Source of the DNA: Datnioides undecimradiatus
Lineage: Eukaryota > Chordata > Actinopteri > Lobotiformes > Datnioididae
Reading direction: 5' to 3'
Length of the DNA: 64,000 nt
Assembly: GCA_008933995.1 (NCBI GenBank)
Contig: WARS01000011.1
Coordinates: 9,205,516 to 9,269,515, forward strand
Part shown: positions 35,111 to 47,756 of the stretch, one piece after another
How the letters are laid out: every line of letters starts with the position of its first letter
How positions within the stretch are numbered: position 1 is the stretch's first letter
Position numbers and translations under genes: made by a program
The notes under the pieces: model-generated
What the model saw: only the letters and a program-made list of their open reading frames with translations
Told to the model about the DNA's origin: nothing
Database searches by the model: none

Positions 35111-38100
35111 CGGGGCGACACTCGCTGCCGTCTCCACTGTTGGTACCTCTATTCCCCAGTCAAACTTTGAAAGCGTGCACCTTACTGAGCCTGCCATGGG
35201 AGCAGCAAGATGTAGACCACATGCAGCCTTAAAGGCGCAGGGGCACAGCTCTACATCTCGATCCAGCAGCCGGTTTGGTTTCATTGTCCAGGTGTTAGTT
35301 TGCTAACTGAGAGGAGGTGGAGGACCGCAGTGAGGAGGCAGCAAGACAGGTGTAAGAGGCAGGTTTGCGCGAGACTGATCAGATTCAGGATTCAAAAATA
35401 TTGGTCAAATCTCAACTTAAGCTCATGTGGTTGAGCTCCAGACACCCGCTGATGGTAATGGGGACATCTTTTAATAGCTGTGGTCAACAGTGGTGCAAAA
35501 TACATTTCATTTCTAAGGTGCTTGTACTTTCCCTTTGAATGTTTCTAATCCAGTGCATTTTAAATATAGTACACATTTACAACACCAAACAAACTGATTA
35601 AGATTTAACATCAACACATAAAAATGCAAAAGCTCTGTTACAGTAAAACTTCAGCTGAAGACTTTCCCCCATGATTTACCCTCTAAACGTCTCTGATTTT
35701 GTTTTTAAAGAAGATTTGATGTAGCAAAGCAGTAATATGATCCAAGAGCAACAATTAGAGGACAGTCAATAAAATATCATATGGAAACCCCTCACATTTA
35801 TGTTGTAGCTGGACCCCTGAGTCAGGAACAACAGGACTGAGCAACTCAAAGTAGCTGCTCTGCAACAAGTTACACCAGTAAAATGCAGCATGCACTGATT
35901 GATGTATCAGTTTGAATTGTTAAAAAAGGGTCTGGTGTATAATAATGTATAAGTCACAAGATTCACTTTCCTGCACTTTAAATACATTTTACTGATGATA
36001 TTCAGTTACATTGTCGCTGAAGGTATTGTTACATAAATTAAGGATTTGAATATGTCTTCATCCTGCAGATACAAACCTCTTGAATGAGGTGTAAAATTTA
36101 ACATTTTTGGTGCCATCAGCTTCAATACTTGTGGGAAGGGCTGAGATGAAAGTAATATGAGTTTCCCTCTTTTCATTTGGGGCTGAGATATTCCCTAAAA
36201 TAAATGTTGAACACTGCCCTCGTTTCCAAAAAAAAAAAGTTTTTGAAGCCTGCATCTCTCATTTCTTTTGCAATGCTCAGGGAATTTCTGTTTTTTTGTG
36301 TTGTACAAAAAGGCAGGACTGCTGATGCTGGAAAAAGAAATGCATTAGGCCGTATATCTGTCACTACATGCGGCCCTGCTGCTTCTTTGATTATATATAT
36401 TTGAAACCTTGAAACCTGAAAGAGGTAGCTGGGCATGCTCTTTCCTGCTAAAATGTTTGCTATACCTCCTATACACATTTCACCTCAGAGCAGCAATTTA
36501 CACCAGAGTTCACAAATTACTGCTTAATTAAATAGTGATTAAGCATTGAGTAAACACATATTTACATTTTAATTATCAATAAGTTACAAATGTTTTTAAT
36601 TACAACAGCTGCGTTTACTGCACTGAAGGCAATCCACTTAATTGACTACAGTGTATGACAACACTGTAGCCATATTTTGATGGTTGATGTGTCAGTGCTC
36701 AACTTCATAAATAACTAAAATTAAAAACTAAATAATTAAAGTGACAACAGATTGCATTATGCATTTGCTTATCATCACCGTCATCGTCCTTCAGGACTTT
36801 CCTTTAGTTCTGATTACAAAAGATTGTGATCTACAAACATCCGTCACCAGTCCTGCCTGTCAAACTTAACAGCTGCTTAAAACAACTCACATGTACTGTA
36901 TCTAATTTTATTGTTATTTTGTATGTATATGCTGAGAACAAGATAGCTGACCACATGGTAAACACGTGATTAAGTGGGTGTTTCATTGCAAATCCAGCCT
37001 TAATTAGTCAAAACAAATGTAAAGTGTCTGTTTTTAAATTTCATGCATACATTAGCTACACTATTGTATTTCATAGACATGGCTAAAGGGCTAATTTACA
37101 TAAAGTGAAAAGTGCAGCTGGAGCCTTGAGAGTGCGCATAATGACAAGACTCACAATAATTACACATATTCCCCCTTGTAATAATATCTAATATTTTCTA
37201 TCGCTGTTCAATTATCGAAACTGTATCTTCTGCTTTTATATACAGTTATTTTCAGGTATACTGTCAAATCTCACATCCTCTTTCATCTTCAGTTTGTAAT
37301 CTTGTTGTTAAAAATCAAGCATGAAAAGCAAAATGTCAGCAGGCTGAACTCAATCACTCTGGTTGATGAATATTCTCTGAAACATGCACAGTGTATCCCT
37401 CGACAATATGAGAAAGACATAAATCAAAGCTCTCCACTCGGGATTTATTGCTTTATTTTTTTCAGCCGGAGTTGCTGTGTAACAGTCCGTCTTACTAAAG
37501 TGCCCATTAGGCTAATTGACGCCTTCTTGATGAAAAGAGAAAACTCTTGCCTGTAGCAGCTTCTATTTCGAGGCTCAATTGGTGACTTTTTTTCTGCGTT
37601 CTGACTCTCACATATGACACTTTCCCGGAAACTGGGGGTTGCATTTTGTCTGTCTTTGATGTGACGAGCATCAGGAGCGAGGTGTGTATCAGAGACTATT
37701 GTCAACTGAGGCAGATGCTGTTGATACACACAGACACATACGCTTTTTTGTCTTGTTGAAGAATCCCACTGTGCTGTTATTAGACCTTACAACCACCTGA
37801 CAACCATACACCACACGCACACACACTTTACACACTCACTCATTTTTCAGAGTATGTTATGTTTACATTCACAGGAGCTTAGAAATGATAGTAACTATGA
37901 CTTGTTTACATGAAAGGCTGTTTCTCTGATTGCTTCAGTGCACAAGCCAAATGTTAACATTTTCAATAAAGTTAAGATGTTTTATTTATTGTTTACATGG
38001 TATCAATTATTTATTTCATCCCAGTGAGTATAACTTAGGGAAGGAGTGCGACTCACTGCGGCCCAGCACGCTGTGTGTTGTTGTGTTTGATAAAGATAAG

Positions 38101-39600
38101 GAAATGGTGCCATGATAAATGTCTCCTTTTGTGGGAGTTTTGGACTCAAAAACAAAAAGTCCAGTGTTGGCTCAGTTGTTTTGAACTGCAGAGGGACTTC
38201 AGCTTTGGTCCAAAGTCATTATTTAGATTCATTTAAAATTTTCATGTTCTCGCCTCTGATCAAATTCACAGCACACTAAATGCAACATGACTCTACAGAC
38301 TAAATCGAACCTGCATTGACCCTGATCAGCTGTGTGCAGGTGTGACAGTTTCCTTTTTGAGATGTGGAGGGTGACCTTTTGAATTATTCTGACAGAGTAA
38401 TTGTTGGCTGCAAAGAAATGTCATGTCTTATTTCATGCTGTTCTTTTAAAATTCACTCACATACAGTCCAGCCAAAATGTCAGTATACTGTATGTCAGTG
38501 TTGGGATTGATACAGTACTGTAAATGGACTGTACTTATACTACTATATCAACATGATATCAGGTGTGTAAGCTAAAAGGCAAAAGCAACGTCAAAAGTGC
38601 TCAGCCACTGAATAGATGTGTGCGTGTGTCCCTAAATGATGATTTATTGAGCTCAGTCGTAATGTTTAGACTTTTAATCAGGCAACTTAGAGGCTGAAGG
38701 TAAAAAAAAGACAGAAAAGTGCATCCAGCCCACTGTTTTGAGTCAATAAATATCAAAATACATTAGTAACAATAACCATTTTTATCTCTTTTGAAAGCGG
38801 TTAAAGTTGAGCAGCTGAGCAGCTTTCAGTGTTATCACAAACCAGGCTGGTGGACGACAGGAATATTTGGCTCAAATATTTACCTACTTGAGAATATATG
38901 GAAATTATTCCATATCTTGCATAGTAATTTACAGCCTCACTAATTCCCAGTGGCTCCTTTGTGAACAGTGACTGAACACTAAAATCTAAAAGCTAAATTA
39001 GAAGCTTTAAATCTTGCTGTGCGAATCAAAAACATGATCTCTGTGCTTGTGTGGTCCATTAATTTCTCCGCTCAATACTTGACATCTTACTCAGTGAGCA
39101 CTTAGTACAATGTTGGGAGAATATGATGAGCTGTGAACAGACACTGACCATGAAAAAAACTTTTGTTCCCTTTTTGCTGCTTCAACGTTAAAGTGGATAT
39201 TTGATAGAAAATAATCTAGTTATACAATATGTTCTGTTCATCAAAGTTGAATATTCACCATAAAATGTATAATTAAAGGATGCTTTCTTTAGGATTCAAA
39301 TAATTTATTTTAAAATAAATGTATTATGTGCTTAATTAAAAATGAAAGCGATAACTTACAGGTAATTGCAATGTAAGTGAAGCACAGCAGTCTTTGTTAT
39401 TTTGATTGGAAAGTGGCCACAGTGGATAGAAGTGATATATCCATTCTGTGTTTCAACTGAGAGTCGACTTACTGCACAACACATTGTTGATATATTATTA
39501 CTGGTTTTTATGCTGTTCAGATTCTCTTGTACATTCCTTAATTGATTGAGTTAAAGTAAAAAAGAACACGAAAGGGACACTCAAATGTTCATCTATTTTC
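35111..39600. other. intergenic, st8sia2 to slco3a1
   Basis: Tandem (same-strand) intergenic interval. AT-rich, with short CA-rich stretches near 37730-37840 and no coding exon that I can support. Confidence 0.5.
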
Positions 39601-39610
39601 TGAAAAATAA

Positions 39611-39616
39611 TTTATT
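39611..39616 (-). terminator. slco3a1: candidate distal poly(A) signal of slco3a1
   Basis: Minus-strand AATAAA about 1.4 kb after the stop. A proximal AATAAA at 40965-40960 is the other candidate. Mammalian SLCO3A1 has a long 3' UTR, so both may be used. Confidence 0.3.
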
Positions 39617-40959
39617 TCCAGAGTAAAATAAATGATATGTTGCCATACAAAAAGTGTAAGAAAAGGGACGATGTCAAAACTGTAACTGCAGAGAGATCAG
39701 TAGGTGAAGAGGTCGTATGCGCCAAGATGCTGAAATTCATGTCCAGGAATAAACACAAAGTGTGTTCTTTGTGTTGTTCACCTTGTTTGACCCTGCACGC
39801 ACACAACTTCCTGTAGCATTTCTCTTAGCCAGGATTTAAAGGTTTGAAGACAGGTTTCTTTTGTTTTGCTCCAATAATACAACATATAACTTTCATCGCT
39901 ATAAATTGTCCCAAATCTTCTGTGGCATCAGACACATATCTCAGACATATAATATATAATTTATACTGTATTTTCAAATACAATCTAATAAAACATTCTG
40001 GGCCTAATGAAACAAATAAATTACTCATTATCTCTTTTACTTGCATGTCCAAACACAAAAGAATTACTCTCAATTTTCTCTTTTGCTCTTCCACTACGTG
40101 AAAAAGTCAATAGTTAACATTCTTATTGAATAATCCCTTATTAAGACATATTAGGTGGAATAAACTCTGCAGATGTACAAACAAACATGTACGTGAGACA
40201 AACTGCTAAAATGAAAAACAAACCTGCAGTCTGACACAAAACTTGCAATAAACATGAATGCATCAGATGTGAATTGCACATTTGCACCTATGAGACGAGA
40301 CCTCACAGTCTACACAGTATCAAGAAACAGTGCCTGTGATCCAGCAAGAGAACTGAACAGTGCATGATTACTTGAAAACACTAGCTTGTTTAAAGTTATT
40401 AGACTTGACTTTTCTTGACAGTTAAACATCTAAATAGGCCACTAGAACAACCCGGTCTGGGTGTCTCTGTTCTGGTATTACAAGAAACCTTCCTGCATCA
40501 AAATAAAATGCACTAACTGAGGAACTATTAGTCTGTAAACACTTGGCAACTTTTAAATGTGAATAACTAAAGAACCATCTTTTTTAATGATCATAACAAT
40601 CTCGTGTTTGAGAGGTCGACAGACAGGACACACAGTGCACTGACTGAAAGGAAACTGTCATTTTTCAGACCGATCACTGGAGTGACAGACCTAAAACAAT
40701 ATGGCAACTATTAGTTGTAGTAGCATCATGTCCGCTCACTAATAATCGACTGTGGGACTGAGCCAGACAGTACTGTAGTCATCTTCTACCACCAAGTCAA
40801 CACAGGAATTCAACGGCAACACTGGACAACACCTCGCTGATACGTAAACGGCTAAAATGGAAACTTTCAAAAGTTTACTGAGGATGTGGAGCGCGGCGGG
40901 CAGCCACGTCTCCTGTGACCTGAACAGGCCATTAAATAGATTGCCTTTATCAAAAACAC

Positions 40960-40965
40960 TTTATT
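40960..40965 (-). terminator. slco3a1: candidate proximal poly(A) signal of slco3a1
   Basis: Minus-strand AATAAA about 90 nt after the TAG stop. Confidence 0.35.
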
Positions 40966-41054
40966 TTATCCTTTCAAGAAAAGAAGGATAAAATCATGAA
41001 AGAGTCCTTTGAGAGAATACGAATGTCCGCATTGTCCATTTCTTGCATAACAAA

Positions 41055-41407
41055 CTATAAAACTGACTCCATATTTTCACAAAACTCATGGTCCTCTAGG
41101 TTATATATAAACTTTGTCCTGTCCACTAGTTTGGGGCCGTCTGAGAGAGAGGGGTAAAACTCAGCTGGCGTCATGTGGCCCTCGTGACCTTTGATGTACT
41201 TCTTGTAGTTCCTGCGTAAGCAATACCACGTGGTGGTGTACAGCAGGAAGGCAACACCCTTGAGAATGATGGCGAGGCTCACATACAGGTGCCTGTAAGC
41301 TACGTTGTCATATAGCAGGCAAGCGCCCCTATCGCCGCAGTCTGAACTCCAGAAAAGGCAAGTGGAGTCGATCCCAGCGCCGAAGATCAATGGAGGGGGG
41401 ATGAATC
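41055..41407 (-). CDS. slco3a1: slco3a1 terminal exon
   Basis: Acceptor TTTGTGTTTTACAG, then FIPPPLIFGAGIDSTCLFWS. The last helix follows (SLAIILKGVAFLLYTTTWY), then a basic cytosolic tail and KFIYNLEDHEFCENMESVL with TAG at 41057-41055. The tail before this end is shorter and different from human, but the final 15 or so residues are kept. Confidence 0.95.
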
Positions 41408-44400
41408 CTGTAAAACACAAACATGGACTGAGAATTCATTTTACTGATTTTTCTCCTATCCATCTATCCATCTATCTATCTCAGCATGAAGAAATTAATG
41501 ATGTGTTGCATTTGGCATGAATTTACACTGGACAAGCTCCACAGCTGGTTATTGCTTAATATAATTAATTTATTGTAGATTATATCTCATGTCTGTCATA
41601 AATATTAAATACAGTATTTTTTTGAGATTACAGAAATATGTCAAATAGGTATGCTTGTATTATATCACACTATGTTTTATGCAGTTTACCATCGTGCTTC
41701 AAGATACCTTGAAACTTTCTTAATCCAGTTACTTTTCCCACACCTGAATGTGCTGTTGTTTATCCAGTGTAAGAGTAGCAGCCGTATGGTTGCTCTGATT
41801 TGTTTGTTCTCCGTTTGGAAATAAACAAACAAACAAAGAATCTGGGTGTATGTATGTGTTTGTCTTAACCGAATATTGAGACAGACCCATAATATGTAAA
41901 GTAAGTGTGTTATCTGATAAACGTTCTTACCGAGGAGACGTAACAAAAGAAACAACACTCCAAGTGCGTACGATTTCAGTTCAGGGCTGACAGTCCTTTA
42001 ACCGAAGCAGAAAGAATAAACCATTATGTTTTGTTTTTCCTTTCACATAGCCTTCCCATGCACACACACTGGTTAAGTTATTATCCACAAACATACCTGA
42101 TTAGGATGATAACTGAGGGAGTCTGGGCCATGGCTCCAACCAGGCTGCAAGCACAGATCACACACAGGAAGATGAGGAAAGCCTCTTGGCAGCCTGGCAT
42201 CGGACATTTCCCTGGAACCGCTGTGGCGAATTTACTCTCAGTGGATATACAAGAACATCCAGTCAGGTTCTGTGAAGAGCAAAATAAGACTTCTTGAACA
42301 AAGCAAGTTAATCAAATTACTGGAAAACATGTTATTTTCACTGTTTTTCGAGGGAAGCCCAGCAACAACACGGCAGAACTAAGTGACTTGTGCTTCATAT
42401 CAGCACTTAAAAAAATAAAATACTGTAATAGCTGTAATGGGGAGACAACAGAAATAGTGATACTCTGAGCAGCTGAGCTGAGAGAAATTCTCTTTGCATG
42501 TGATTTGAATATAATAATACAGAAGACACTAATCTGCAGTCGGCATCTGATCTTGAAATAAGCCTGATTGCCCAGTGCGTGATATCTGACGACAGAACTA
42601 TGAAATACTTTGAACTTTAATATCAAAGTTTATAAAAAACACTTTAATACGCTCAAAGAAGAGTTTACATCATCTGCAGTTCATTTGGAAGCTTTTGGAA
42701 ATGGAGATTTTGGCCCCACATTTTTTTTTTTTGCTGATCACTATAACAAGACAGCTGTGTGGTAAAGACCTGAGAGATACTCGATGTTCTCTGAGCACTT
42801 CCTGTTCCAGTGCAGCCGGCGAAGCAGGCGGACAGGTAGGTGACACCGTTGGAGCCGCACACGGGGCTGATGGAGGAGGTGAAGCAGTTGCAGTGACTGA
42901 TGCACTGGGCTTCCGGTTTCTCTCCCACCTTGAGCAAAGTCCTGAGCAGAGACACAGAGAAAGAAAGCTGAGCATCCTTTTCCGCTGTAAGTACCAACTA
43001 TATCTGTATGAGGCACAAACAAAATCAAAGAAGCACTCTCAGCCCTTTATCACTGATACTATGGGTCTCTGGTCCAATTTTAACATCTCCATGGAAACTG
43101 CACTGTGCTGCTAACCTGCTCAGGAGCAGGGTGGGTTCAGGCTGCCAGATCAAAAAGAAGTAAAGGAATGGAGTCAGTATTTCTGGAGGACCACCATACA
43201 GGGGAAAATATAATGCTTTCACAGTGGAAATGACCAGAAAACCTTAATACATTACTGGTCCTGTCTACTGTGTGTCTGTGGCACAAAGGATCAAAACCTC
43301 AATTAGCTTGGACTGAAGTAGAGCTGAATTACTGGATAAATGTGTTTTTAGGATGAAAATGCTCACCGTCAAAGTGGAGCCATTAAATGACTAATAATAC
43401 AATGGTATAGATGCATTTTTCTTTCTCAAACAAGAGACTCAGCAGCAAAATAAAGGAGGCTGCAAAAACTTTATGCATCTATAACTGTGTTAATTAATTA
43501 CTTGTCTGATGATCTGCAGTAGGAGGTCTAACCTAAAGGAAAAGGGTCACACTGACCAGGAGCCCCTAACAAATTAATGTAACGCATAACACAAGTGTAT
43601 CCGTAGGGTCACATTAACTGTTTGACTGTTTTTACACAAGTATGACATTTACTGTCTTTGGTCTCACACCTGTACAGCTCAGGAGATGATGATTTCCCAG
43701 AAGAATGGATAAAACCTGAAAATGTCTGGTTAATTATCTATCAAAGATATTTAATTAAATATTATGAAAATCTCTACTTGAAAATTGAAAGTCAGTCTTT
43801 CTTGAGGACATTTATTATATAATTTTTTGGTATTTGTACTAAATTTGGGTTTTATATTTCCACTGATGTTCAAACAATTCCCTGCTCTAGACAAAAACAG
43901 GCTCCAATAAATACACAGGCAGTGACAAAGGAGTGTAATTCATCAAAACAACACAAACAGGAATTTAATAAACACCTTTGTCTTTATGTAAAACAGTAAT
44001 TCTACCAAGTGGCTATTAGTCATAGGGGGAAATACATCAATATAAAAGTGAAAGAAATGCCCCTTTGAGTTACAGCTTTGCTCCGACACTGCTTCAGTGA
44101 AGTCCGCTGCATTCGTATTCAGTCTGTGCAGCCCTGAGGAACGTGAGGTCACGTTCTGAATAGAAAATCTTTTTATAGACTCGATGAGATGACACAAGAT
44201 GAAGTTATTTGAATAAAAAGTGTGCCCACTGTGCCACCATGACCAGCAGTGAGAAGAATTTCTATTTACACATTTAGAGCCTCTGCAGTTCACCTCCGAT
44301 AAAGTCCTCTAACCTTGGCAGCAGCTTTTCACAGCTCATATTCATTTGTTAGAATTACTGGGTCCCTACGCGTGGGGACACAAATACTGAGACAAATCAC

Positions 44401-46590
44401 TTCTTGCACAAACCAGCTCACTGAAAAAAAGCTGCTCACGACACATATAATATTATTACACATTACCTATATTATAAATTATTGCATTTAATCTATACTC
44501 TCTGCTAAATCTGGATGGTTTTGTGGATCAGATTTCATTTTAAGTCTATATAATACTCTGAAATACTGAATATGATTGGTTAGTTGTTACAAAACCACGT
44601 TTGTCATAAAAATGGAAGTGAATCTTGTGTGAACAAGGTGCCCAGGAAGTTAAACTTTGACATTAGATGACTTTAAGGCAGCTTGACCTTACTGCTCTAA
44701 AGTCAAGGAGTTGAAAGGTCACTCTGACTCAGTGGTTAACAACTGCAGAAAGACTTGTGAGCCCTCTTCATTGGCTGCCTACTGCACATAATCAGGTAAT
44801 CTGATTACACAGTGATAATTTCCTCTGACTTTTTTTTTTTTTTTAAATATTCTTTGGAGTCCTAAAAAAAACATGGGTATAATATATTTCAGTCTTTTAT
44901 GGCAGAAACATGTTATCTCATCTTATGACACCTCAAACATATCTTGGAGGCCAGGTACTATTTCACCCTGGATTCAGTGTTAAATAGGAATGGTTTTTTC
45001 AGTCGATTCAAGTTCAAGTTACCTGTTGTTGTATGAGACTGTCACCCCTGCGACAGGACCAGTGTCACAGCCCAGGAACAGGAAGGAGATGTAGCAGGCA
45101 GTGGAGATCAGGTTGACCAGCATGGCCATGCGAATGGCTCCCAGAGCTGACAAGTTCAGCTTCTTCACAAGCAGACCACCCATGAAGATCCCCAGACATG
45201 CACATGGAATGGCTGTCATACCTGGAAAGACAGTTGTGTCAAGACATTTTTGTTACTCTGGCATATAAATGTGTATAACTGTCCATGTGTGTTCTTGTGC
45301 ATGACTGACCTAGCAGCTGGTTTGCAGAGGTTGTGGTGAGGTTGAACTGCTGCTCGAGGTATTTTCCCAGAAAGGCTGCAAAGCCTGCGACAACTGCGAT
45401 CTCCATGCAGGCTGCCAGGATGATGCAGGTGAACACTGGGTTTGACAGAAGGTGCTTGGTCACCTTGGGGATCACTAGTTGTAAAAAAATAAGGTGACCA
45501 TTAATACATGTCCTAGCATGTTGAGTAGCAGGACAAACATGATTTTCAAATTCAATCAAATTAAAAGGACAAAATTCTGGGTTAAAAAATTTTTTTTTCT
45601 ACTTTTATACAACACATTGACAAAAAACAAATTTTAGTACCTTAAGTGACCCCTTTTCACAATGGACAACATAAATATACTGTTCACATAAATTCTAACA
45701 AGAAAAAATAAGATTTATTATCATACATTCATTTAATACTTAATAATCTCTGACCGGGGATTTGGAAAATAAGTACTTTCACTTTTGACGCTGTCAGTAA
45801 ATTTTGCTGACAGTACTTCTAATTAAATAAAATTTTCAGCATATTACTTCACTTTGAGTGTTTTTCATTGCGGTATTACTATGTTTTTAAAAGAACTTTA
45901 TTAAAAAGAGCTGAAGACTTTCCCAACACTGCACTCATCTAACCATTTTTGGTTGTAACAATTTTAGATCAACTCCAGCAGCAAACTTATAGATTAGGAC
46001 ATCACACCAAAATAGAAATATAGAAAATAAATTCATAAATATAAGTAATGAATTCTAAAACATTTTACTTCAACAGAATGTGTATATCTCTTGCATGACA
46101 ACATCAAAGCACTACATGGGATCTTGCACACTCACCCCTGAGTTGCTGACAGCAGGTGGGGCTGTTGGCAGGCTCATGGTTGCGTACAACCCCATTACTG
46201 GACTTTGGAGCCTCATAGTCTGAACTCAGAGAGGGAGGAAGCATCACTTGTTCACTGTCTGCTCCCTCCTCTCTCTCCTTGGTTGGCAGCGACTGAGGGA
46301 AGCCAAACATCAAGAGGGCTGAGCTGAAGAGTAAGGCACCACACAGGAGGAAACCTGCCCACCAGGCCCCGATCCACCGTGGGTGGTCTGGAGTGATGCC
46401 CAGATTACCTGCGGACGCGCACAGCAGGAGTCAATGTAGCACATGCACAGAGAAGCATGTTAAAAGAACTGTGGAGAAACATTAAACTCACTTGTGTCGA
46501 TGAAGATGGCGTCCACATAGAACTTAGTGCAGAGGGAGCCAAGGATGAAGCCACAGGCCGGACCAAAAACCAGTGTAGAAAAGAGGATTC
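41055..46590 (-). CDS. slco3a1: slco3a1, organic anion transporter OATP3A1 (last eight coding exons)
   Basis: Exons on the minus strand: 46590-46492, 46408-46136, 45474-45310, 45221-45023, 42941-42770, 42269-42097, 41995-41931 and 41407-41055. All phases join, giving about 499 codons of an expected 710 or so. The protein is a 12-helix plasma-membrane carrier of the SLC21/OATP family; OATP3A1 moves prostaglandins, thyroxine and other anions. Visible marks: FGPACGFILGSLCTKFYVDA, FLLCGALLF, the exact ACMEIAVVAGFAAFLGKYLEQQF block, GLLVKKLNLSALGAIRMAML, the Kazal-like Cys-rich extracellular loop, AMAQTPSVIILIRTVSPELK and a C-terminus ending NMESVL (a class I PDZ ligand, Ser at -2, Leu at 0). These match SLCO3A1 better than other OATPs. 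The first two coding exons lie right of the window. Confidence 0.94.
41458..41481. repeat. short (ATCT/ATCC)n tetranucleotide tract
   Basis: CCATCTATCCATCTATCTAT, just upstream of the acceptor of the last slco3a1 exon. Confidence 0.8.
41931..41995 (-). CDS. slco3a1: slco3a1 exon (9th), 65 nt
   Basis: Encodes TVSPELKSYALGVLFLLLRL LG across a split codon; the donor is G|GTAAGAAC. A microexon-sized block that open-frame methods miss. Confidence 0.92.
42097..42269 (-). CDS. slco3a1: slco3a1 exon (8th)
   Basis: 173 nt, acceptor CTCTTCACAG, donor CAG|GTATGT. It encodes NLTGCSC (a sequon), then PGKCPMPGCQEAFLIFLCVI, and ends QTPSVIILIR. Confidence 0.93.
42770..42941 (-). CDS. slco3a1: slco3a1 exon (7th): Kazal-like loop
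   Basis: 172 nt, acceptor CTCTGCTCAG. It encodes CISHCNCFTSSISPVCGSNG, then VTYLSACFAGC, with cysteines spaced as in OATP Kazal-like loops. The 3' end is uncertain: no good donor follows CFAGC, and the only GT that keeps the next exon in phase is CAG|GTCTTT, which adds about 14 residues (TGTGSAQRTSSISQ) where human has a three-residue NST. Confidence 0.78.
45023..45221 (-). CDS. slco3a1: slco3a1 exon (6th)
   Basis: 199 nt, acceptor TCTTTCCAG, donor ACAG|GTAACT. It encodes MTAIPCACLGIFMGGLLVKK and then NLSALGAIRMAMLVNL, with LGCDTGPVAGVTVSYNN at the start of the extracellular loop. Confidence 0.92.
45310..45474 (-). CDS. slco3a1: slco3a1 exon (5th)
   Basis: 165 nt after TTTTTTTACAACTAG. It encodes VIPKVTKHLLSNPVFTCIIL and the AACMEIAVVAGFAAFLGKYL block, which is the same as human as I recall it. 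The donor GTCAGTCA is less than ideal but in phase. Confidence 0.92.
46136..46408 (-). CDS. slco3a1: slco3a1 exon (4th): helix and long intracellular loop
   Basis: 273 nt, acceptor CGTCCGCAG, donor AGGG|GTGAGT. It encodes PDHPRWIGAWWAGFLLCGAL, MFGFPQSLP and a variable acidic loop, then CCQQLR. The PRWIGAWW pattern is the OATP family signature region. The loop is more divergent from human than the helices. Confidence 0.92.
46492..46590 (-). CDS. slco3a1: slco3a1 exon (3rd coding by human count)
   Basis: 99 nt, acceptor CTTCTCTGCAG, donor ACAA|GTGAGT. It encodes GILFSTLVFGPACGFILGSL and then CTKFYVDAIFIDT, a membrane helix and loop. The Tc1 element starts about 157 bp upstream of its acceptor side. 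Confidence 0.92.
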
Positions 46591-46746
46591 CTGCAGAGAA
46601 GCAAAGACCAACTTTAACGTTTGTTTGGATTTCCTTCACATGACACCTTCATTGATACAGCAAGCTCAAAAACAAGACTAGTTCGTCAAAACAGCTATGA
46701 ATATTGTACATAAAGTCACCAACCTACATCATGAGATGTTGATATA

Positions 46747-46775
46747 CACTACTCACAATAAGTTAGGGATATTGT
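46747..46775. repeat. Tc1 left terminal inverted repeat
   Basis: 29 bases matching the reverse complement of 47932-47960. Confidence 0.92.
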
Positions 46776-46844
46776 GAGAGACTCAGTGGATGTCATACAT
46801 ACGGTGTTTGTTTCACTTCAGAGATTTTTGGGATAGGGAGGCAA

Positions 46845-47756
46845 TTGTATTGGGGTGATAGACACAGAACTACTGGCAGAGTTTGTGACAGACCCAGGAG
46901 TGGAGCCCCACGAGTGACAGACCGCAACAATGACCAGTACCTAAGGACCTATGCACTCAGACATCGTTATGCAACTGCCACACAGCTGCAGGCCCGTTTA
47001 CGAGATGTGAGGGGTACTAGGGTTTCCAGACAAACCATTCGCAACCGACTCCACCGCTTTGGCTTGAATGCCAGACGACCGTTGCAGGTGACTCCACTGA
47101 CACCAAGACACCGCCGTGAACGTTTGCAGTGGGCACAAGACCATGTGACCTGGACAATGCAGCAGTGGTCTACCGTCCTGTTCACTGATGAGTGTCGGGT
47201 CACCTTGCACAGAAATGATGGTCGTCAGCGTTGCTGGAGAAGGCGAGGTGAGCGATACGCCAAGGTCAACATTGTCCCCAGGGTTTGCTTTGGTGGAGGA
47301 GGTGCAACAGTCTGGGCAGGCATCACCAGTCAGCGCAAAACAGATTTGGTTATTGTAGATGGCTCAGTCACTGCACATTCTTACCTCAGAGACATCATAG
47401 AACCCATCATCATCCCCCAATTCCGCCAGCACACCCCCAACTTTCTGTTCATGGATGATAATGCTCCACCACATCGTGCCAGAATTGTCACAGCTCGACT
47501 TCAGGAAGTCGGAGTGCCTCATATGGTATGGCCAGCAATGTCCCCTGACCTGAACCCCATAGAGCACGTCTGGGACCAGCTGAAGCAGAGACTGGATGAT
47601 CGTACCCCACCCCCATGTGACCTGGCAGAACTGCGTGTAGCACTTGTGGAAGAGTGGAACGCATTGCCTCACAACAACATCATGAGGCTAGTGAGGAGCA
47701 TGAGACGTCGCTGTCAAGCTGTCATTGCGGCAAATGGTGGAAACACCCGCTACTGA
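46845..47756 (+). CDS. Tc1-like transposase (DD34E), N-terminally incomplete
   Basis: An open frame of about 303 codons to TGA. It includes a [15 protein letters not shown] linker of AT-hook/GRPR type, a second helix-turn-helix ([20 protein letters not shown]), and the catalytic triad: Asp in LFTDECR, Asp in FMDDNAPPH and Glu in [10 protein letters not shown], with 34 residues between the second Asp and the Glu. The glycine-rich [13 protein letters not shown] segment is also typical. Position 46845 is a TTG, and no ATG lies in frame between the upstream stop (46764) and the DNA-binding part. The first helix-turn-helix of the paired-like domain (about 50 residues in related proteins) is absent. 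The element is therefore probably not autonomous unless the missing part is supplied by splicing. Confidence 0.88.
   Translation: MYWGDRHRTTGRVCDRPRSGAPRVTDRNNDQYLRTYALRHRYATATQLQARLRDVRGTRVSRQTIRNRLHRFGLNARRPLQVTPLTPRHRRERLQWAQDHVTWTMQQWSTVLFTDECRVTLHRNDGRQRCWRRRGERYAKVNIVPRVCFGGGGATVWAGITSQRKTDLVIVDGSVTAHSYLRDIIEPIIIPQFRQHTPNFLFMDDNAPPHRARIVTARLQEVGVPHMVWPAMSPDLNPIEHVWDQLKQRLDDRTPPPCDLAELRVALVEEWNALPHNNIMRLVRSMRRRCQAVIAANGGNTRY

Noticed and set aside
34739-35170. 143-codon plus-strand frame over the st8sia2 start
   Set aside because: Antisense to st8sia2 exon 1 and promoter; low-complexity Gly run.
42695-43114. 139-codon plus-strand frame
   Set aside because: Antisense shadow of the slco3a1 Kazal exon; the protein sense is on the minus strand.
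46967-47672. Minus-strand frames of 70-102 codons
   Set aside because: Antisense shadows of the transposase frame.
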